NCBI GenBank assembly: GCA_016213105.1
Contig: JACRBN010000010.1
Span: forward strand, 62,001-126,000
Direction of reading: 5' to 3'
Source of the DNA: Chloroflexota bacterium
Lineage (GTDB): Bacteria; Chloroflexota; Anaerolineae; Anaerolineales; Villigracilaceae
DNA: 64,000 nucleotides
This document shows positions 34,353 through 41,886 of this stretch, piece by piece; positions within the stretch are counted from its first letter, which is position 1, and each line of letters starts with the position of its first letter. The notes beneath the pieces are model-generated. The model saw only the letters and a list, made by a program, of their open reading frames with translations. It did no database searches and was not told the DNA's origin. The position numbers and the translations under genes are program-made.

Positions 34353-34697
34353 CTGAACACACTTGAACTTGCCCGTGAAATCGTCAACGCCCTGGAAGAC
34401 AAAAAGGGCGAGGATATCGTACTTCTCGACCTAAAGGAAGTGGTCGTCTTTACCGATTATTTCGTGATCTGTACCGGCACCAGCGACCGCATGCTCAACG
34501 CGCTTGCCGATGCGGTAATCGAAGACATCCATAAGAAGCATCGCAGGAAAGGCAGAAAGGAAGGCATGGCCAGCGACGGCTGGCAGATCGTTGATTTCGG
34601 CGATGTGGTCGTCCACCTCTTCTCCCCCGATCAGCGCGGCTACTATTCGCTGGAGGAATTGTGGGGGGAAGGGAAAGTCTTGCTGCGCCTGCAATAA
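34353..34697 (+). CDS. rsfS: RsfS ribosomal silencing factor, probable CTG start
   Basis: 114 residues. Binds L14 on the 50S subunit and blocks subunit joining when nutrients are low. Motifs: LELAREIVNALEDKKGEDIV, FTDYFVICTGTSDRMLNAL, GWQIVDFGDVVVHLFSP and YYSLEELW. The family N-terminus begins just after an in-frame TGA at 34347, and the only credible start codon before the conserved part is CTG 34353, with AGGTGA 4 nt upstream; the next standard start (GTG 34440) would remove about 29 conserved residues. Followed by a terminator. Confidence 0.9.
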   Translation: MNTLELAREIVNALEDKKGEDIVLLDLKEVVVFTDYFVICTGTSDRMLNALADAVIEDIHKKHRRKGRKEGMASDGWQIVDFGDVVVHLFSPDQRGYYSLEELWGEGKVLLRLQ

Positions 34698-34719
34698 GAC
34701 AATATTCCAATGGAAGCAG

Positions 34720-34747
34720 CGCCCGGGATCTCCCCGGGCGTTTTTTA
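34720..34747 (+). terminator. Rho-independent terminator of rsfS
   Basis: CGCCCGGG (34720-34727) pairs with CCCGGGCG (34733-34740) around ATCTC, then TTTTTTATTA. Confidence 0.9.
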
Positions 34748-34983
34748 TTACGGGCGGTAATTTCCATAGGAAAAACACAATCGCGTGACAGCGCGGTTAC
34801 ACGGGATCGCTACAATCTGCCTTGTACATCGCCCACAAGGACATCAGCATGATTTCCCGCAAGCACCTCACCCCTCACCCTCCTGTCGCCTGGAGCCACT
34901 TCCACCGACACGCGCTTTCCGTCGATGTGGCTCCCAGCTTGACCTGCGACAATTCCGCCTGCGGGGAAAGGAGGTTTCATGAA
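34748..34983. other. Gap without a convincing gene; possible weak promoter
   Basis: The 339 bases between rsfS and ndk hold the two terminators described separately and this middle part. A TACAAT at 34811-34816 could start a plus-strand transcript. A 67-codon frame from 34822 reads into the ndk terminator hairpin and does not look like protein. Near the end, AGGAGG at 34969 stands 4 nt before ATG AAA TAA. Confidence 0.4.
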
Positions 34984-35022
34984 ATAAAAACTCGGGCGGC
35001 AGGAGAGTCCTGCCGCCCGAGT
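34984..35022 (-). terminator. Rho-independent terminator of ndk
   Basis: A perfect 15-bp stem (34990-35004 with 35008-35022, loop GAG), GC-rich, followed on the minus strand by TTTTTATTTC. Confidence 0.92.
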
Positions 35023-35036
35023 TGATTCCTGGTGGA

Positions 35037-35489
35037 TTATTTTTCGAAGATCCACATGTCGTTTTCGCGAGACCACTCCACGAGTTCAGCGAGCTTGAAC
35101 CACAGAGCCACTTCGCCGGCGCCATTTTCGACCGAGTCCGAAGCGTGGGTCAGGTTGCGGCCCACTTCCAGGGCAAAGTCGTGACGCAGGGTGCCGGGGG
35201 CCGCCTCGGTGGGGCGGGTGGAGCCCATTGTCTGGCGGACAGCCGCCACCGCGTTGGGACCTTCCCAAACCATCGCCATCACCGGCGCGGACGTGATGTA
35301 GGCGATCAGGCCATCATAAAAGCCCTTGCCCTTATGAACGGCATAGTGCGTCTCAGCCAGTTCCTTGCTGACCTGGATGAACTTGGCGGCCACCAGGCGC
35401 AGGCCGCGGCGTTCCAGGCGGGCAATCACTTCACCGATCAGGCCGCGCTGGACACCATCCGGTTTAACCATAACAAACGTTCGTTCCAC
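35037..35489 (-). CDS. ndk: Nucleoside diphosphate kinase
   Basis: 150 residues from GTG 35489, preceded by GGAGGA; the open frame upstream to 35672 is a shadow of the TPR gene. Balances nucleoside triphosphates through a phospho-His intermediate: catalytic His in RNLTHASDSVENG, N-terminal VERTFVMVKPDGVQRGL, and GSTRPTEAAPGTLRHDFA. Typical family length. The leader carries a 27-nt hairpin repeat (35514-35540). Confidence 0.95.
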   Translation of the reverse strand: MERTFVMVKPDGVQRGLIGEVIARLERRGLRLVAAKFIQVSKELAETHYAVHKGKGFYDGLIAYITSAPVMAMVWEGPNAVAAVRQTMGSTRPTEAAPGTLRHDFALEVGRNLTHASDSVENGAGEVALWFKLAELVEWSRENDMWIFEK

Positions 35490-35513
35490 AAAATCCTCCG
35501 AAGATTCAAAATC

Positions 35514-35540
35514 GTAGGGCGACTGTTCAGGTCGCCCTAC
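35514..35540. repeat. 27-nt GTAGGGC hairpin repeat
   Basis: GTAGGGCGAC, seven-base loop, GTCGCCCTAC. Lies between the TPR gene stop and the ndk start. Shares its arms GTAGGGC/GCCCTAC and its exact length with the hairpin inside queA at 44845-44871. Confidence 0.7.
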
Positions 35541-35544
35541 GGGT

Positions 35545-38500
35545 TTACCGTAGTAATTCTTCCGCCTTGGTGTAGGAGTCCAAGGCCTCCTGCAGGCGAT
35601 TCTCGCGCATGTAGGCGTCGCCCAGAGTCTGCCAGATGGATACCTCGACGGGATAGCGATACAGCGCCTCACGCAGGTCGCGGATGATCTCCTCCAGCAG
35701 CTTGCCCTTTCGGATGAGCTTGCCGTAATGCTCCAAGGCAGCCGGGATGTCGCCGCGATTCATTTCCGCCTGCGCCGTGGACAGGGCGGGATCCGCGAGC
35801 GGGGGCAGCATACCCGTATAACGGCGGGCAGGCTGGCGCTCTGCGGGAGCGATCTTGCGCACCGGGGCTTTCTTCGGCGCGGGAGGCCGTTGGAGCGCGG
35901 GGCTGGGCGGCTCGGGCCTGAAGTCGATCTCGGCCGGCTTGAACTCGGGCTCGGGTTTGGGCTCGGGCGCAGGCTCATATTTCACAGGTTCGGGTTCCGG
36001 CTCGGGAGCAGGCTGCGGAGCGGTTTCCACCAGCGGCTCGGGTTCGAGCGGCGGGCTAAAGATGAGCTCCTGCTTTTGCTCGAATTCGGGTTCGGGGCTG
36101 AAGCGAATGCCTGAAGATTCGGCCTCCACGGGATGCCAGTCGGTCGGCATGGTCGGTTCGGGCTGGGCGGGAGGCTCGGGTTCCCGCAGCCAATCGGGCA
36201 GCTCGTCGGTGTCGACTCGCGCGGCTGGCGCCCCTTCCTTGTCGAGGCCCTTGAGCCACTCGGGCAGGGAGGCGTCGACGGCGGGTTCCTCCTGCGAAAC
36301 AGGCGCAGGGCTGGCTTCGCTGATTTCGGCAGTATCCAACGCGTTCAACCAGTCGGAAACCTGCGCGGCGGAATCGGTGAAGGCAGGCTCGGTTTCGAAC
36401 AAATCTTCGCCCGCAGGGGCAGGTTCGGCCAAATCCCGCAGCCAGATACCCGTTTCATCCTGGTTGAAGCCGGCAGGCTCAGGCATGGATGTCGGGGCGG
36501 GTTGCTGTTCGTTCATCGCCTGCGTCACCCACTCGGGCGGGGTTTCACTGCGGGCATTCGGATCGGTGACCAATTCCTCGGGCTTCGCGCCGTGCTTGGT
36601 GGCCAGACTCTCCAGCCAGGCGATTGCATCCTCCTGTTCCTGCGCGGAGGTACCCAGAGCCTCAGCCGCAGCGACGGGAGCAACAGGCTCCTCGGCGACA
36701 GGGGTCGGGGCGGGCGTTTCAGGTTCGGACAGGCTCATCGACTGCGTCACCCAATCGGGCGGAGTTTCGCTGCGGGCGTTCGGGTCGGTGACCAGTTCCT
36801 CGGGTTTCGCGCCGTGCTTGGAGGCCAGGCTTTCCAGCCAGGCAATCGCATCTTCCTGTTCCTGCGCGGAGGCGCCCAGGGACTCGGCCGCAGCGACGGG
36901 AGCGGCAGGCTCCTCGGCGGCGAAGGTCGGAGCAGGAGTTTCAGGTTCGGACAGACTCATCGACTGTGTCACCCAATCGGGCGGGGTCTCGCTGCGGGCG
37001 TTCGGGTCGGTGACCAGTTCCTCGGGTTTCGCACCGTGCTTGGAGGCCAGGCTTTCCAGCCAGGCAATCGCATCCTCCTGTTCCTGACCGGAGGCGCCGA
37101 GGGTCGCAGCCGCTGCCACAGGGGCCACAGGGGCAACAGGCATCTCAACGAGGGGCAGGGGAGCAGACGTTTCATCAGGGGTTCCCATGACCTGCGTGAC
37201 CCAATCGGGCGGAGTTTCGCTGCGGGCGTTCGGGTCGGTGACCAGTTCCTCGGGTTTTGCGCCGTGTTTGGTAGCCAGGCTTTCCAGCCAGGCAATCGCG
37301 TCATCCTGTTCCTGCGCGGAGGTACCCAGAGTTTCGACAGCGGCCGTCGCAGCGATCGGGCGGGTGGGAGTGGAAAATTCACCCGGCTGCGGGAGCGGGG
37401 CGGATTGCGGTTCTTCGTCTTCGGGCAGCAGCCAACTGGGCAGGTCCGCATCGGCGGAAACGGCAGGCACCTTGACGGCGCTCGTCTCTCCAAAATCCTT
37501 CAACCAATCGGGGACGTCGGAGGAGGAAGCGGGTTCCATTTCCTGACTGGGCAGGGGCATCGGTGGGGCCGCAGGGGCCGCCTCGGCAGCAACCGCTTCA
37601 CCCAATCCCAAGCCGCTCAGCCACTCGGGCAGGTTTTCATCATCGGCTTGGGCCGGTATCTCAGGCTTGGCTTCGTCTTCAGGGGCCATGGCCTTTAGCC
37701 AATCGGGCATGTCGGCGGGAGCCAGCTCATCAGCGCCGGCGGAATCTTCGAAAGAAACAGGTTGTTCGGTTGCGCCGTCGGTTTTCTTCCAACCAGCCTC
37801 GCGCATAAAGTCGGGGATGTCCTCTTCCCTGGCGGGAGCAGCAGGAGAGGTCTCGATGGAGGGCGTACCCGCGGCAGGCGCGGGAGCAGGGGTGGGCGTG
37901 GGGGTCGAGTAATTTCGATTCAACCACTCGGGCTCGGCCTGGGGTGCAGCTTGGCCGCCCATGCCGATTCCCGCCGCGCTCCAGGCAGCGTGATCCTCCA
38001 CCGCCTGGCCCGTGTACTGGTGGCGTTCGAGGCTGATGGCCGCATCGGAGACTTCGTTGGAGCGGAAAACGGATCCCTGGGCAAAGGTGGCGTAGGGATC
38101 GAGTTCGTTGACGCGGTGGCGGTAGACCTGTGTGGTCTCAACACTTTCGGAGGTTTGCAGGAGTTCCACCATGACGCGGTTGGCATCGAGGGAGTAGGGG
38201 TATTTCTTTAAAAGTTGCTGGCAGATATCGGAGGCATCGGCCTTCTGGCCCGCGTGGAAATAAGCGCGCGCCAGGAGCGTTTTCATATCGTCGCGGTTGG
38301 CATCCTGCCCAAGCACGGCCTTGATCTCAGAGATGGCCTGCGGATACAACTCGCCCTGCACGTACATGTGCGAAAGCGCGCCGCGCGTCATGCGGATCTT
38401 GGGCGGCTCCACGCCATCGCGGCGGCCGAACAGGCGGCGCAATTCACCCTGAATGGCCGAGTTCGAAGGCTGGCACTCGAAGGCGCGCTCCATGTGCCAG

Positions 38501-38781
38501 ATGGCATCATCAAGTTTCCCCTGGTCGTCACGGATGATGCTCATGCCCACATGGGCCACGAAATCATCGGGGACCGCCATCAAGGTGCGTGAGAAGATTT
38601 CCACGGCTTCGTCGTACCGCTTCGCTTCCAGGTAGGCCTTGCCCAGCAGACGATACGTCTCGAGATGCTTTGGGAAGGTGCGAAGGATATGACGGCAATG
38701 CGCAATGGCCTCATCCAGGTGTCCCTGGTCAATGAGGCTTTCAATATCGCGGTTATAAATTCGCAGGGATACTTTAGCCAT
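35545..38781 (-). CDS. TPR scaffold protein with repeated P-(D/E)-W-L motifs
   Basis: 1078 residues. Residues about 1-270 are TPR units (SLIDQGHLDEAIAHCRHIL, LLGKAYLEAKRYDEAVEIF, LLARAYFHAGQKADASDICQ); the last 80 residues are TPR-like again (IPAALEHYGKLIRKGK, LGDAYMRENRLQEALDSYTK). Between them lies an acidic, Pro/Ala-rich, probably disordered region of some 700 residues with about a dozen short motifs such as MPDWLKAM, LPEWLSGL, VPDWLKDF, PPDWVTQ, LPEWLKGL and LPDWLREP. Four near-identical units of about 70 residues sit at roughly 478-760. No signal or membrane segment. The motifs look like docking peptides for one partner, presented in many copies; this is inference. AGGAG before ATG 38781 and TTGCAT-17-CATACT promoter-like boxes. 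Confidence 0.85.
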   Translation of the reverse strand: MAKVSLRIYNRDIESLIDQGHLDEAIAHCRHILRTFPKHLETYRLLGKAYLEAKRYDEAVEIFSRTLMAVPDDFVAHVGMSIIRDDQGKLDDAIWHMERAFECQPSNSAIQGELRRLFGRRDGVEPPKIRMTRGALSHMYVQGELYPQAISEIKAVLGQDANRDDMKTLLARAYFHAGQKADASDICQQLLKKYPYSLDANRVMVELLQTSESVETTQVYRHRVNELDPYATFAQGSVFRSNEVSDAAISLERHQYTGQAVEDHAAWSAAGIGMGGQAAPQAEPEWLNRNYSTPTPTPAPAPAAGTPSIETSPAAPAREEDIPDFMREAGWKKTDGATEQPVSFEDSAGADELAPADMPDWLKAMAPEDEAKPEIPAQADDENLPEWLSGLGLGEAVAAEAAPAAPPMPLPSQEMEPASSSDVPDWLKDFGETSAVKVPAVSADADLPSWLLPEDEEPQSAPLPQPGEFSTPTRPIAATAAVETLGTSAQEQDDAIAWLESLATKHGAKPEELVTDPNARSETPPDWVTQVMGTPDETSAPLPLVEMPVAPVAPVAAAATLGASGQEQEDAIAWLESLASKHGAKPEELVTDPNARSETPPDWVTQSMSLSEPETPAPTFAAEEPAAPVAAAESLGASAQEQEDAIAWLESLASKHGAKPEELVTDPNARSETPPDWVTQSMSLSEPETPAPTPVAEEPVAPVAAAEALGTSAQEQEDAIAWLESLATKHGAKPEELVTDPNARSETPPEWVTQAMNEQQPAPTSMPEPAGFNQDETGIWLRDLAEPAPAGEDLFETEPAFTDSAAQVSDWLNALDTAEISEASPAPVSQEEPAVDASLPEWLKGLDKEGAPAARVDTDELPDWLREPEPPAQPEPTMPTDWHPVEAESSGIRFSPEPEFEQKQELIFSPPLEPEPLVETAPQPAPEPEPEPVKYEPAPEPKPEPEFKPAEIDFRPEPPSPALQRPPAPKKAPVRKIAPAERQPARRYTGMLPPLADPALSTAQAEMNRGDIPAALEHYGKLIRKGKLLEEIIRDLREALYRYPVEVSIWQTLGDAYMRENRLQEALDSYTKAEELLR
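36500..37345 (-). repeat. Four tandem in-frame coding repeats within the TPR protein
   Basis: Each unit encodes ...AQEQEDAIAWLESLA-(S/T)-KHGAKPEELV, then TDPNARSETPP-(D/E)-WVTQ. The four copies are nearly identical in DNA as well (for example around 36530, 36750, 36970 and 37195), which indicates recent duplication or gene conversion. Confidence 0.9.
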
Positions 38782-38883
38782 CGATGCGCTCCTGGGGCAA
38801 GTATGCCCGATTCTTAATAATTATGCAAGACCAAAGGTCATATTTCAAGCAAATTCCCGCGGTTCGACGCGGGAATATCGATC

Positions 38884-40179
38884 TCATTCGTAGAACAGGG
38901 GCAATGGAGGGACAGGCTCATCACTGATGACGTGCGCCGCCGCCACCCGCGCCTGGACCTCGGGCTTGACCGCCGCGTTATTGGCGTGGATCGTGAAAAG
39001 CGGCTGTCCCGCTTCGATGCGATCGCCGACCTTGCGATGAATGATGAACCCGACCGCGTGATCGACGGGGTCGCCTTTCTTCGCGCGCCCCGCCCCCAGC
39101 GAAACGGCCGCCTCACCCACTTCGCCCGCATGCACTTGTTGGATCCAGCCGCTCTTTGTAGCGGGGACCACTTCCACCATGGAGGCCTTCGCCATTTTGT
39201 CGGGATCATCCACATAGGACACGTCCCCACCTTGGGCGCGGACGAGTTGACGGAATTTGTCGAAGGCGCTGCCATCGGCAATGGCCTTCTCTGCCATGGA
39301 GCGGCCTTCAGCGAAGTCCGCGGCCTTTTTGCCGAGCACGAGCATCTCGGCGCTCATATGCAGGCCATGCTCGCGGAAGTCGGCCGGGCCGCCGCCGCGC
39401 AGGGCATCCAGAGCCTCGCGCACTTCCAGCACATTGCCCACCGCCTCACCGAGCGGCTGGTTCATATCGGAGATGACCGTGCGCACCTCGCGGCCCGCCA
39501 GTTTGCCAATGGCGGACATGGCCTGGGCCAGCTTGCGCGCATCCTCCAGGGTCTGCATGAAGGCGCCCGTGCCGGTCTTGACATCCAGCACCATGGCATG
39601 TGCGCCGCCCGCGATCTTCTTGCACATGATCGAGGAGGCAATCAATGGAATGGAAGGCACGGTGCCCGTCACATCGCGCAGGGCATACAACTTTGCGTCG
39701 GCAGGGGCCAGTTCCGCAGATTGGCCGGTCAACACGATACCGATTTCCTTCAATTGTTTTTCGAATTCCTGCATCGAAAGATTCACACGGTAGCCGGGGA
39801 TCGATTCGAGTTTATCCAGCGTGCCACCCGTGAAGCCCAGTCCGCGCCCGGACATCTTGCCAACGGGCAGCCCGCAGGCGGCCACCGTGGGTAACACAAA
39901 TAGCGAGGTCTTGTCGCCCACGCCGCCCGTCGAATGTTTATCCACGACAATGTCCACCAGGTGGGAGAAGTCGAGGACATCGCCGCTGTGCGCCATGGCC
40001 ATGGTCAAATCCTTGGTCTCACGGTCGGTCATGCCATTGAGCAGGACCGCCATGGCCCATGAGGAAACCTGGTAATCGGGGATGGCGCCTGCCGTGAAAT
40101 CCCGCACGAAGAAATCGATCTCTTCGCGGGTCAACTCGTCTCTCTCGCGTTTTTTGATGATGATGTCTACTGCGCGCAT
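38884..40179 (-). CDS. pdp: Pyrimidine-nucleoside (thymidine) phosphorylase
   Basis: 431 residues from ATG 40179 (GGAG upstream); an ATG at 40203 is also in frame. Splits thymidine, uridine or deoxyuridine with phosphate to the base and (deoxy)ribose-1-phosphate. Family motifs: DIIIKKRERDELTREEIDFF, DKHSTGGVGDKTS (phosphate and K+ loop), KMSGRGLGFTGGTLDKLESI, SADAPADAKLYALRDVTGTV region and KTGTGAFM. Length and the N-terminal IKKRERDELT favour the Bacillus-type broad pyrimidine enzyme over strict thymidine phosphorylase. A hairpin TTCCCGCG/CGCGGGAA lies after the stop (38853-38874). Confidence 0.93.
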   Translation of the reverse strand: MRAVDIIIKKRERDELTREEIDFFVRDFTAGAIPDYQVSSWAMAVLLNGMTDRETKDLTMAMAHSGDVLDFSHLVDIVVDKHSTGGVGDKTSLFVLPTVAACGLPVGKMSGRGLGFTGGTLDKLESIPGYRVNLSMQEFEKQLKEIGIVLTGQSAELAPADAKLYALRDVTGTVPSIPLIASSIMCKKIAGGAHAMVLDVKTGTGAFMQTLEDARKLAQAMSAIGKLAGREVRTVISDMNQPLGEAVGNVLEVREALDALRGGGPADFREHGLHMSAEMLVLGKKAADFAEGRSMAEKAIADGSAFDKFRQLVRAQGGDVSYVDDPDKMAKASMVEVVPATKSGWIQQVHAGEVGEAAVSLGAGRAKKGDPVDHAVGFIIHRKVGDRIEAGQPLFTIHANNAAVKPEVQARVAAAHVISDEPVPPLPLFYE

Positions 40180-40293
40180 GGGATAGCTCCTTGTGAAATC
40201 CAACGCAGGTATTTTATCCTATATTACCCGCGGTCACAAATTGCGGCAGGAGCCGAAAAAAATCAGCGGAGGGAACCTGTCCTCCGCTGTGTC

Positions 40294-41337
40294 TTATATC
40301 CTGACCAGTTTCTGCCCGTCCCGCCCATCCTGCACCTGCCAGCCCAGCGCGGCGATTTGGTCACGCAGCACGTCGGATGCGGTGAAGTCCTTTGCGGCGC
40401 GGGCGGCGGCGCGGCGGGCGAGGAGCTCAAGCACCGCCTCGGGCGGACCCGCCCCTTCGAGCGGAGGCGCATCCGTAACCATTTGCCAGGCTTGCGGGGA
40501 AATGCCTGCGCTCAATTCCGACGGCATACGGAAATCGCCGATCCCGACCAGTGGAATTTTCGCGCCCGACGGGAAGATTTCTGGATTGCATACGCGCACC
40601 AGGGACACCGTGCTCACGCCGCTCACTTCGCAGGTGTCGGTCTCGAAGTCGAAGATGACACCCGTGTGTTCGTCCAGGCCAAGCGTGACGTGCCCGGGCG
40701 GCAGGAGGTCACACCACTTCGCGAAGCGCTCCATGCCAACGAAACAGCGGCTGGTATCAAGATCCAGGCCGCCGTCAGCGTTGTTCCAGTGCGGGATGAA
40801 GGACAGATGCACACCGTAATCGGCGAACAGGTCCAGGCCGGGCTTGGTATGCACATCCTCACCGACCTTGTAGATCTCGTACACGGGCAGCGCATGGGCG
40901 CCCACGGCAATCGTCGCAGCGGAGGCAAACACGAGGGTGGCGCCGAGTCGATGCCGCGCGCGCAGGATGTCCCAGGCGAGCGTCCCCTGCAACTGGCGGG
41001 CGGCATAGGTCGGGCTGCCAGGTCCCATGAAGAGGATGTCCGCGTACAGCATGGGGGTCAGGATGTCGGGGTTATCGGGGCTGAATTCCGTGCCAAGTTT
41101 TCGGGCGGGAATCACGTTCACGATGGGAGCGTAATTTTGCAGGCGGGTCTTGAGGAAATCCGCCACGCGCCCGGCCACCTGGGCCGAGTTCAACTCGAAA
41201 CCTGCCGTGGTTTCGAGGATGGCGATCCGCAGAGGGCGGGAGTGATTGCGGGCGACCGCCTCGAAGATGCGCCCACCCGCCAGCGAAGTCTCGCCCGAAC
41301 CAAGGAATGCAATACGACCTAAAGTATGATGTGTCAT
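40294..41337 (-). CDS. Peptidase S51-like domain fused to a CysRS-type C-terminal helical segment
   Basis: 347 residues. The first 285 residues look like an S51/cyanophycinase-type class I glutamine-amidotransferase fold: IAFLGSGETSLAGG, MGPGSPTYAARQL, a nucleophile-elbow-like FASAATIAVG (Ser-Ala-Ala rather than the usual Ser-Ala-Gly) and HWNNADGGLDLD with candidate His and Asp. The last 55 residues (ARAAKDFTASDVLRDQIAAL and GWQVQDGRDGQKL) closely resemble the C-terminal anticodon-side tail of cysteinyl-tRNA synthetase, which has no known place in peptidases. Activity uncertain. Last gene of the minus-strand run with the selenoprotein redoxin, 66 bases after it. Confidence 0.72.
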   Translation of the reverse strand: MTHHTLGRIAFLGSGETSLAGGRIFEAVARNHSRPLRIAILETTAGFELNSAQVAGRVADFLKTRLQNYAPIVNVIPARKLGTEFSPDNPDILTPMLYADILFMGPGSPTYAARQLQGTLAWDILRARHRLGATLVFASAATIAVGAHALPVYEIYKVGEDVHTKPGLDLFADYGVHLSFIPHWNNADGGLDLDTSRCFVGMERFAKWCDLLPPGHVTLGLDEHTGVIFDFETDTCEVSGVSTVSLVRVCNPEIFPSGAKIPLVGIGDFRMPSELSAGISPQAWQMVTDAPPLEGAGPPEAVLELLARRAAARAAKDFTASDVLRDQIAALGWQVQDGRDGQKLVRI

Positions 41338-41403
41338 GTTTTCTTTGATGACCTGTTCGAAGCGACTATTACGATGTGGCTCGCGCCCCGCCGCGTGGAA
41401 CGG

Positions 41404-41886
41404 TCACGATTCGAGGTTCAATTCATCGATGACCGCGAGGAGCTTTTCATTCGGGGGAATATCGGCCATCGACGTGCCGTAATGCGCGTACCGGATGCGG
41501 CCGTTTTTATCCACCACGCATACCAGCGGCATGCGCCCCAGTTTGAAGATGTTGACTTCCTGCCGATACCTGCGCGCCACCGTGTGGTCTGGATCAGGCA
41601 GGCCAGCGTAGGGGATGTTTTCATTGCCCCAATAACGGATGAATTGTTCGGGTTTGTCGGGACCGACAGACAGAATCTCCGCACCGCGTTCAGTGAAGGC
41701 GGGATAATCGTCGCGCATGCGCGCCAACTGCGCGCGGCAGTACGGTCACATGAAGCCGCGCAGGAAAGCCAGCACAATCGGCTTGGAGCCGTGGAAACTC
41801 GAAAGGCGCACGGGCTGGCCGCGCGTATCGAGCAGTTCGAAATCGGGAGCAAGCTCCCCGGGGGTAATCAGCATGGTTGGGTTCAT
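41404..41886 (-). CDS. Redoxin/peroxiredoxin-like selenoprotein with in-frame UGA (Sec47)
   Basis: 160 codons read through one UGA at 41748-41746. The frame on both sides encodes one AhpC/TSA-like thioredoxin fold: GELAPDFELLDTRGQPVRLS, then PIVLAFLRGFM-U-PYCRAQLARM, then RGAEILSVGPDKPEQF and RMPLVCVVDKNGRIRYAHYG. The UGA falls exactly where this family has the first active-site Cys, giving U47-x-x-C50. The ATG at 41886 overlaps the stop of the upstream hydrolase (ATGA), so the part before the UGA is clearly translated. A SECIS-like hairpin follows the UGA and selB lies at 49454-51367. If the UGA were a real stop, only a 46-residue fragment would be made. Likely a Sec-dependent thiol peroxidase or disulfide reductase in the cytoplasm. 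Confidence 0.88.
41719..41735 (-). promoter_or_regulatory. Bacterial SECIS-like hairpin after the Sec UGA
   Basis: On the mRNA: GCGCGC, loop AGUUG, GCGCGC. The loop begins 17 nt after the UGA and has G as its second base, in keeping with the bacterial SECIS model as I recall it (apical loop 16-37 nt from UGA, a G in the first two loop positions). The self-complementary GCGCGC arms mean other foldings are possible. Confidence 0.6.

Noticed and set aside
34822-35025. 67-codon ORF between rsfS and ndk
   Set aside because: It has a TTG start, no family-like features and runs through the ndk terminator hairpin.
36500-37345. CRISPR-like array
   Set aside because: The repeats are about 210 bases, in frame and protein-coding, with no short repeat/spacer structure.
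36133-37698. Long plus-strand open frames across the TPR gene
   Set aside because: They are shadows of the repetitive, GC-rich minus-strand gene; composition and homology support the minus strand.
41746-41748. The UGA in the redoxin gene as a nonsense mutation or sequencing error
   Set aside because: The site is exactly the active-site Cys position, a SECIS-like hairpin follows, the downstream half is fully conserved and selB is present. Error remains possible but less likely.
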